Source: Diogma glabrata | Lineage: Eukaryota; Arthropoda; Insecta; Diptera; Cylindrotomidae | Direction: 5' to 3' | Assembly (NCBI GenBank): GCA_963693315.1 | Contig: OY856186.1 | Location: 307,485,061 to 307,549,060, forward strand | DNA: 64,000 nucleotides | Part shown: one piece after another, positions 57,261-64,000 of the stretch | Position numbering within the stretch: position 1 is the stretch's first letter | Layout of the letters: each line of letters opens with the position of its first letter | Notes under the pieces: generated by a model | The model's database searches: none | Told to the model about the DNA's origin: nothing | What the model saw: the letters and a program-made list of their open reading frames with translations, nothing else | Program-made: the position numbers and the translations under genes

Positions 57261-57829
57261 ATGTTAAATAAAAAGAGTTGAATGTAATTAGTGACAAAAC
57301 TAAAAATTCGTGATGTTTTGGGTTATATACAAACTCGGGATGAATCCTCTAATATCCTTCGATGATTAACACAATTTGTACCTGTTGCCTCATTAAATTA
57401 ATTTATGTCAACTTGGTATGATATACCGTTCAATTAAACCAAAGGAAAGAAAACTATCTTCTGTGGAGTGTAATTGAGGATTAGTATAAAACGAAAATTT
57501 ACGTAGGGTGAGTTTCTGAAGCGCGAACTGAATTAATCACATCTGATGCAAGTAGAATACATGATAATTATTACGGAATGCGGGATTTGCTATATGTATC
57601 TGGACAACAATTAACTTCCTATTAAACGCAACGATGGCATCTTTATAACGTATTTCGTGAGAATTATTCAACCGGCGTACAACGATTGCTGAATCTATCT
57701 GTCTCAACCATCCATGGGCATTGCTTGATGCATCTGGTCCGCAATCGGATTCTTTTTTTTGCCCAATATTTGCTTCGTCATTGGCACCATTGACAACGCA
57801 TTTTGTTTATCTATCAGTTATTACCTCGT

Positions 57830-58560
57830 ATTTTCAACGCATTCTTAATTATAATTGACTCAACGTTTATATATACAACGTGTCCAGCGATAATTACAAA
57901 TTTATTCACCGATCATTTATGCCAATTGTTATATTGAGTTTTCGACGTGATCAACGCTAATTACAAATTTCGCCAACGATTAATTGTATCAACGCATTTG
58001 ATTACAAATTGGTTCAACGTTATTGCTTATAAATTTAGTCAACGCTTTTGACTACAAATTTATTCAACTATTTTTACTAATTTTATCAACGCATTTGATT
58101 ACAAATTGGTTCAACGTTATTGCTCGTAAATTTAGTCAACGCTTTTGACTACAAATTTATTCAACTATGATTACTAATTGTATCAACGCATTTGATTACA
58201 ACTTGGTTCAACGATAGTGTTTACAAAACTATTCAACGCTTTTGGAGGACAAACTGATTCACGATTTTAAATACAAATTTAGTCAACGCTTTTGACTACA
58301 AATTTACTCAACTATTTTTACTAATTTTATCAACGCATTTGATTACAAATTGGCTCAACGTTATTGCTTATAAATTTAGTCAACGCTTTTGACTACAAAT
58401 TTATTCAACTATTTTGATTACTAATTGTATCAACGCATTTGATTACAACTTGGTTCAACGATATTGCTTACAAAGTTATTCAACGCTTTTGGATGACAAA
58501 CTGACTCACGATTTTAAGTTCAAATTTATTCAACGCTGCTGATCACCAATTGATTCATCG
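57830..58560. repeat. tcaacg satellite inside the 3' LTR
   Basis: The same compound units as in the 5' LTR, uninterrupted, ending at the unique phrase ctgatcaccaattgattcat near 58,550. It has about two compound units fewer than the 5' LTR. Confidence 0.9.
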
Positions 58561-59015
58561 TTTCTCCATATCGAGCGCGACATCTTAATTTTGATCAACA
58601 TGTATGCGATGCTGATGGAGGGCTGATACCCGCCGGATATTGGAGGCTAGGAGGATATAACCATGGGTGAGTCTATTTAATGGCTTTCTTTATTATTCGG
58701 GGGCTTTAGGGGTGTGGATGTGTGTGTGTGTGGGTGGGCGTATGTGAGTGAATGAGGGGGTTGAACGTGCCGATCGTGGTCCTTTCGTAGAAGGGGGTCG
58801 CCAGAGTCTCATCTTTTCAGTTGTAAATTTTTATCCCATTTCCGAATGTTCACGTAATTCGCGTACATGTCTGCATTTGTATTGGAGCAGCAGGGTTTAC
58901 CAATCGAACTCCATACTGTGATTAGCCGGAGCACAAAAATAAAACCTCATTTAGTTACGCGACCTGCTATGCCGTTTCATTGGTTCGCCGATGAAAAAGC
59001 TCTTCATTACACGTA

Positions 59016-59569
59016 TTGATAATTATGTCATCATTGGATTCTGGATGTTACAATTTCCGTCACTTACGAATGTGGATATATATATGGAATACCTATTGGA
59101 TACATTTGTTTTTTTATTACTAACGACAGATAGGACGAAAGTCGTGTCCATCAGATTAAGGCGTTTTTTTTTAAGTTTCAAAATCATCATTCAAGACATC
59201 TTACAACTGTACATAAAAATAATAAAGATCTAAATAAACATGGTTTATTAAACGCAAACAGCTAATTCATAAAATTCTAATTTTGTTGTTGTTTTAGCGA
59301 CGAGTGTGCTGATAATCCTCCGACTCCATGTCTAGGTTCAGGAACTTGTAACGATCAAACTGATCGCCAGAACATATTTTTGCACTATAGTGTACCTGTT
59401 TTTTTTTTAATCACGAAGACAAGCGAAAACAACACGAACAGTGGAAATGATGGTAGCGAAGAAGGTATAAACCACATGTATGTTGGAATATTCAGTTTGG
59501 TAGTTGAACGACTGGTAATAGGTTGAACGGAAAAATTAAAAATTGATAATTCGGGCGTTGTAACTAAAG
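59016..59569. other. Flanking sequence beyond the giant-LTR element
   Basis: A frame of 80 codons (58,991-59,233) crosses the LTR boundary and is chance. 59,310-59,480 is less AT-rich but has no recognisable motif. Confidence 0.4.
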
Positions 59570-59910
59570 TTAAATTATTCTTGTTGTAAATAGGTGTGTG
59601 AACGAATTTTTTTTTAATTTAATTTTTGGTTGGCTGTTATAGGAAAAAGATAATAATAATTCTTTTGTCGTTATGTAGATACGCTAGAAAAGTTTTGTCT
59701 TTAAGTGTACATACGTTGATGGGCTGTTATAGCCAAATAAAAAAATACTATTTTTGTTGTAAATGTGAAGGAATTTTATTTAATTGTTAGTGGGCTGTTA
59801 TAGCAAAAAAAAATATATATATTCTTTTTGTTGTATATAGATATGTTAGACAAATTTTGTTGTTGAATTGTACATATGTTGGTGGACCGTTATAGCAAAG
59901 AAAAGGTTAA
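59570..59910. repeat. Degenerate minisatellite with ggctgttatag motif
   Basis: gggctgttatagc or variants recur at 59,631, 59,720, 59,793 and 59,884 (spacing about 75-90 bp), separated by A-rich runs and ttgttgtaaatagg-like sequence. Confidence 0.7.
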
Positions 59911-62900
59911 GTTACTTTTGCTGCATGTGATGGTGTGTTAAATCCAGTTCAAGAATAAGTAAAAATGACAACGGTGTATATCGAGGATATATAAAGAACT
60001 AACTGATTAATTGTTAGTCCAAAACGGTGCATGGTAATTGGTTTGAACTTCAGTAGGATCAATACCAGGGTTTTAATTAATTATAGACATACTTTGTTGT
60101 GGATTGCTACTACCAAAACTTTAATATTGTATCGATCGCTGGTACCGCCATCACAATTTTTGCATTAAATAAATGTGACAACAGTGTTTCTTAATCATAA
60201 AGAAGCAGCCGAACAGTAGTCTAAAACGGCACCGTCGTATATAACCTGGTGTCACGGTTCACTATAACCTACAAAGGAAATTCATATTTAAATGAATCAC
60301 CAAAGGGTTTTAGTACTATCAAAGGGATTTAGTACTAAATAACGCATATATAACACATGAAGGTGAACGGAAAATTCAACCAACTCAACCAGTTGACGGA
60401 GGGGGATGTGGATGGTCGAGGATGAGCACGGAATCAAACAACTTTAACGCAATAGTATTTTTAGTATTAGTTTCTATTTCACCTTTTAATCAAATATTTT
60501 GTTTAACTAATAAGGTAGTAGTTGCCAAACTATTGCTATCACTTTTGTTTCGTTATCTTTTAGGTGGTGAACGTAGTCCTGTCCAGCAAGCGCTTGTTAT
60601 GCAGAGATGCCGTCAAATTAGAACTTATCGGTTGTAAAGTTTATTTGTGACTTAACATAACTTGGAAGAAGGCTTTTCTTGCCTCATCCATCTTTAGTGT
60701 ATAAATTTAGATTATAATTGGTTTTTGGTGAATAGTAGAATGAGATTGGCTCTTGAGAGTATTTGGAGTTTAGTTTAAATTTTATCAGGATGATATAAGT
60801 AGCACGCCTTTAGTGTATCAATTCAAAATTTAGCTTACCTCTGGCTAGTGAATATTAGGATTTGGTAGCTCCAGCTAAAGAAATTTGTGTCGCCCAAATG
60901 TCTTAATATGTTTCAAGCATTTTAAGTAAATTCCGTAGTTAAAAGTTCAAAACATTTAATTTAGAAATTCGAATTCAAAAATATTCAATTCAGCATATGA
61001 TAAATTTCGTTATTTAAACATCATCAACAAAAAAAATAAACACCGAAAATTGAACGAAAACGAAGATTGCAATTGGCAACCTTGCGATTTTTTTGGTTAA
61101 AAGAACAAGGTGTGGCTAAGTCCTCTATGACTTTGTTTTTGAAATCATATTCATTCCATGTTTTACTTTAAAACATAAAAGTTGTAAAAAGGAAAAAATT
61201 CAATGCTTTAATTTTTAAAACGAGCAAACATAAAAGTAAGAATATTCAATATACAACATAATGTCAGATTGTTTATATTTTGCAAAAGTAATAAAAAAAA
61301 ATTATTAAAAAGATCTATCATTTGTGATATTGTAATCAAATTGATAAGCATAATAAATGTGTAAAAATATAGTAATTTTGTGTACACAATTCCTTTTTTT
61401 TCTGGAAGTTAACTAATGGCGTATTTAGCACAATCGAACTTTCCGCCATATTAAGTCAAAAGAATAATTTACTGAAACCATAAAAATAAAATTAATAAAC
61501 AAAAAGTGATTTCTATTGAATTGAACAGTTTATTCAAACCAAAAAACAAAAGAAATTGTGCGGACTGCTATTGGATATATCACTGCTTTGGCTACAGATC
61601 AATCTGGATCGTCTACCTATTAGCGTCATAGAAATTAAGGTACTTTCTTACCAATATTATTAATAATATTATTGCTCTTAAACTAAACTAATTATATAAA
61701 TAATTAGCTAAATAAATATAAATTTATTAATATCAATCAAATAATGTAAGATTAGAAAAATAAATTCTTAAGAGATTCCTAAATTCAGTGACGTCTGGCA
61801 CATTTATGTCCGGTAGCGTAAATTTGTTTAATCTAATAATTGATTTAGTGATAAAAGATCAAAATTCTAATATTTGTTTTTATCAGAATTAGGATTTAAT
61901 TTAAATTTTTTTTGATAATTATTATTAGGATACCGTTGGTGTATTACGAAGTATATGAGATTATTTTTTTTGTATATGATCAACCTTATATTTAATGGTA
62001 AAATTCATTAAATTATTCGTAATAAATGTAACTCATAAAATGAAGTAAGGTTATTTATATGGAGTGATGATGCAAAGACTAGTTTTACGTGGTCCTGGAT
62101 GATCCTAATTTGAGTCCGGAGTAGCGGAAATGAATCCACCCCAGGCTGAACGTAAGCCGTAAGAATAAATTAAACTACCCCTTTATTTACGTATAGTACT
62201 AAGATTCCCTCTCCTAAAAAATTTATAAAACATTCCTGATGGTACCAAGATTCCACCATAATACGTTATAAACTCTGCTACTGTTGTTGTAGCGAGTAGC
62301 GACGTTGGTAAAGTGCTTGTAATGACGGGTAATTCAAGTCCCAGTGTTGTAATTCCGTCTACTGTTCCGCTCACACTAGGTTTGCCTTTAACGTAAATTC
62401 TTATATTTGTTTTATGGCCGTCTTCATTTTTTTTAATGTCTTATACTCAATCCATACTCGTCATTTACCATAGTTCCCACTGCAAAAATTTATTAAACTA
62501 GTTGGGTAATATTTGTCAAATGTAATTTCTTTTTTTTTTTCAAATTGTATTCATAAGTCCACTAATCACTATAGATTTTCTACAATCAATCGTCTATTAA
62601 ATAATAATATTCCCCACTGTAGTTTCCTAGGTTTGATTTACAATCGCAAAATTATTAGAAAAGAACGGTTGGGTATTGTCATTAATCCATACTCATGTTA
62701 TTTACATATATATTTCGTTCAAATGTTTTGTAACTAGTGTCTCTCTTTGAAATATTTTCCAATTTCTATTACAAACAAGCCGTACGTACTTCTTAATGGG
62801 TTAATAATTAACGAAGAAACGTAAATAAAATTTCCCCTAGAAACTGCTTTATCATTTCGTCATTATTCACATATAAATATGAGCTAACACCTAGCCTCGC

Positions 62901-64000
62901 TCACTTAATTTTTTTTGTCTATTGTGACTTGTAGTCAAATTTTCATTTCCTATTGGATTCATATTTTTTGGTTTGACGTTTGTGTGGGCGAATTTTGTTG
63001 GTTAAGAACGCGATTAGTAGTGAAAGTTTTTCTGTTTTGTTACCGTCTTAATTCTACAAATGAATCAACAATAATCCGATAACCCGAAACGGCATACTCA
63101 ACGAAGGATCATAGGATCGTTGGATTACTTGGAAAGGTCATACACAAGGTATAATTACGATTACAATTACTGTGCATTTCGTGTTGTAAATCTAGTGACA
63201 AAGAAAACTACAAAATGGTTGATGAATAATGTTTGTAAAAGCAGGCGGCGAATAGTTGCGTGATATAAGGGAAAAATTACCCTCCGCCACTTTTAAAATG
63301 CCTTTATCCAGAACTGGATAGGTAATTCATAGCATGTGAGTAAATTTTTTTAACGTAATAATATGGTTATGAAGGACAAACTTGTCTTAAGAACAAACCA
63401 GAAGTTTCGTGCATGTATATATTAGGATAAACAAATATACCAAAGAGAAAATAATTAAACCAATAAATTATTTATAAAGACCAATTTATGATAGTGATTG
63501 TATTGTCCATGTTGTCAGTGACGTGTAGGAGGATTCAACAGTTGCTCAACCAAATAAATAAACTGTTTTCTGGAAGGAATAATAAATCCGTTAGATCCAG
63601 GAAATTTGTATGCCGGATTAGATCCAGAAAATTTGTATACCGTCAACAAAAGAAACCAGTTCAGGATGGTCATTTTGTAGCGTTTCTCACTAGTGGGATT
63701 TCCAGTTGGAGACATTTTTTCTCATGTGTAGACAAATAAAAAAAGTCTACATACCCTCACTTAAATTTTCCCTCTATATGAATTCATTGGAACTAAAATG
63801 AATTTTTAAGGAGAAATGGTAATAAATGTCAAAAAAAAAAAATACAAATGTCATTTTAAATTATTATTCTGGTGATAGTTGTTTGAAATATTTTCAATTT
63901 AATTGATATTTGTGATTTTATATAATTTGTGATTGATATTTGTGATTTTATATAAATACTTTTTTGGAAAAAATGGTAAGTTTAAAAATTAACTTAAATA
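59911..64000. other. AT-rich terminal part of the window, no supported gene
   Basis: Frames at 60,422-60,637 (hydrophobic, signal-like start, no family motif), 62,374-62,183 (minus) and 63,488-63,739 (contains a 30-bp direct repeat, ttagatccag.aaatttgtat) show no recognisable domain. About 61,090-61,260 and 62,720-62,820 vaguely resemble LTR interiors and 18,360-18,440 respectively. A GC-richer fragment at 62,090-62,160 is unassigned. Confidence 0.4.

Larger units (their letters stand above)
40172..59011 (+). mobile_element. Giant-LTR, LARD-like retrotransposon with nested gypsy
   Basis: The whole unit is bounded by TGTAATG at 40,172 and CATTACA ending at 59,011, with CGTA directly outside both ends (40,168-40,171 and 59,012-59,015), a 4-bp target duplication as in gypsy-type integration. 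Structure: 5' LTR 40,172-51,178 (interrupted by a 6.8-kb gypsy at 43,716-50,533; 4189 bp without it), primer-binding site 51,182-51,199, internal domain to 54,859, 3' LTR 54,860-59,011 (4152 bp). The LTRs are nearly identical: about eight differences seen by eye in the first 1.7 kb. The internal domain contains no gag, protease, reverse transcriptase or integrase. LTR and internal lengths are close to those of plant LARDs. It must use proteins from other elements. No clear polypurine tract precedes the 3' LTR. Confidence 0.9.
54860..59011 (+). repeat. 3' giant LTR (4152 bp)
   Basis: TGTAATG...CATTACA, matching the 5' LTR throughout. It holds the 170-bp repeat zone (56,526-57,260, about five units), the tcaacg satellite (about 57,830-58,560), the GT-rich zone (58,715-58,755) and AATAAA at 58,938-58,943. 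It is uninterrupted and therefore the reference copy. An antisense frame of 101 codons (56,538-56,233) is kept in both LTRs but has no motif. Confidence 0.95.

Noticed and set aside
63488..63739. 83-codon frame on +
   Set aside because: Contains a short direct repeat and a shadow frame on the other strand; no family resemblance.

Overview
This is an AT-rich eukaryotic window, most likely from an insect. The coding remnants that can be recognised are typical of arthropod genomes: an intact mariner transposase, jockey-like LINE fragments, Ty3/gypsy gag-pol, a PIF/Harbinger transposase with a Myb/MADF partner, and an errantivirus-like envelope fragment. Introns are short (about 70-80 bp). I found no convincing single-copy host gene, no tRNA or rRNA gene and no CRISPR array. 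The window reads as a repeat-rich, heterochromatin-like block of nested mobile elements. The species cannot be fixed from sequence alone.

Layout. 1-5.4 kb: a decayed Myb/SANT-like gene, a 145-bp hairpin MITE, and a PIF/Harbinger element with two converging genes (MADF/Myb-like on +, HARBI1-type transposase on -), both damaged. 6-13 kb: a stack of insertions. An old gypsy-family LTR was hit by a mariner, and that mariner was hit by a 3.5-kb element carrying a DUF4806-like gene. A second DUF4806-like relic follows. 13-22.6 kb: a minisatellite, a tnp2-like transposase pseudogene, tandem units of a hairpin-ended repeat, a LINE 3' end, LTR-end relics and two loci of one multi-exon transposon-associated gene. 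23-25.3 kb: a hAT MITE with a perfect 8-bp target duplication, itself hit by the hairpin-ended repeat. 26.9-33 kb: LTR copies, a gypsy integrase fragment, and a LINE ORF2 on the minus strand. 33-40 kb: minisatellites, an envelope fragment and a fold-back element.

40,172-59,011 is the main structure: one retrotransposon with LTRs of about 4.15 kb, a 4-bp target duplication (CGTA) on both sides, a Lys-type tRNA primer-binding site, a 3.7-kb internal domain with no recognisable gag or pol, and a leader packed with long RNA stems. Its LTRs contain two different tandem arrays. The 5' LTR is interrupted by a 6.8-kb gypsy element (LTR, unusual accessory ORF, structured leader, gag, truncated pol). 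The architecture resembles the LARD class (large retrotransposon derivatives) described from plants. The two LTRs are nearly identical, so the insertion is recent.

59-64 kb: a short minisatellite and AT-rich sequence in which I recognise nothing. How the parts relate: the only gene that looks able to make a full-length product is the mariner transposase. The giant-LTR element would need Gag, reverse transcriptase and integrase supplied in trans.
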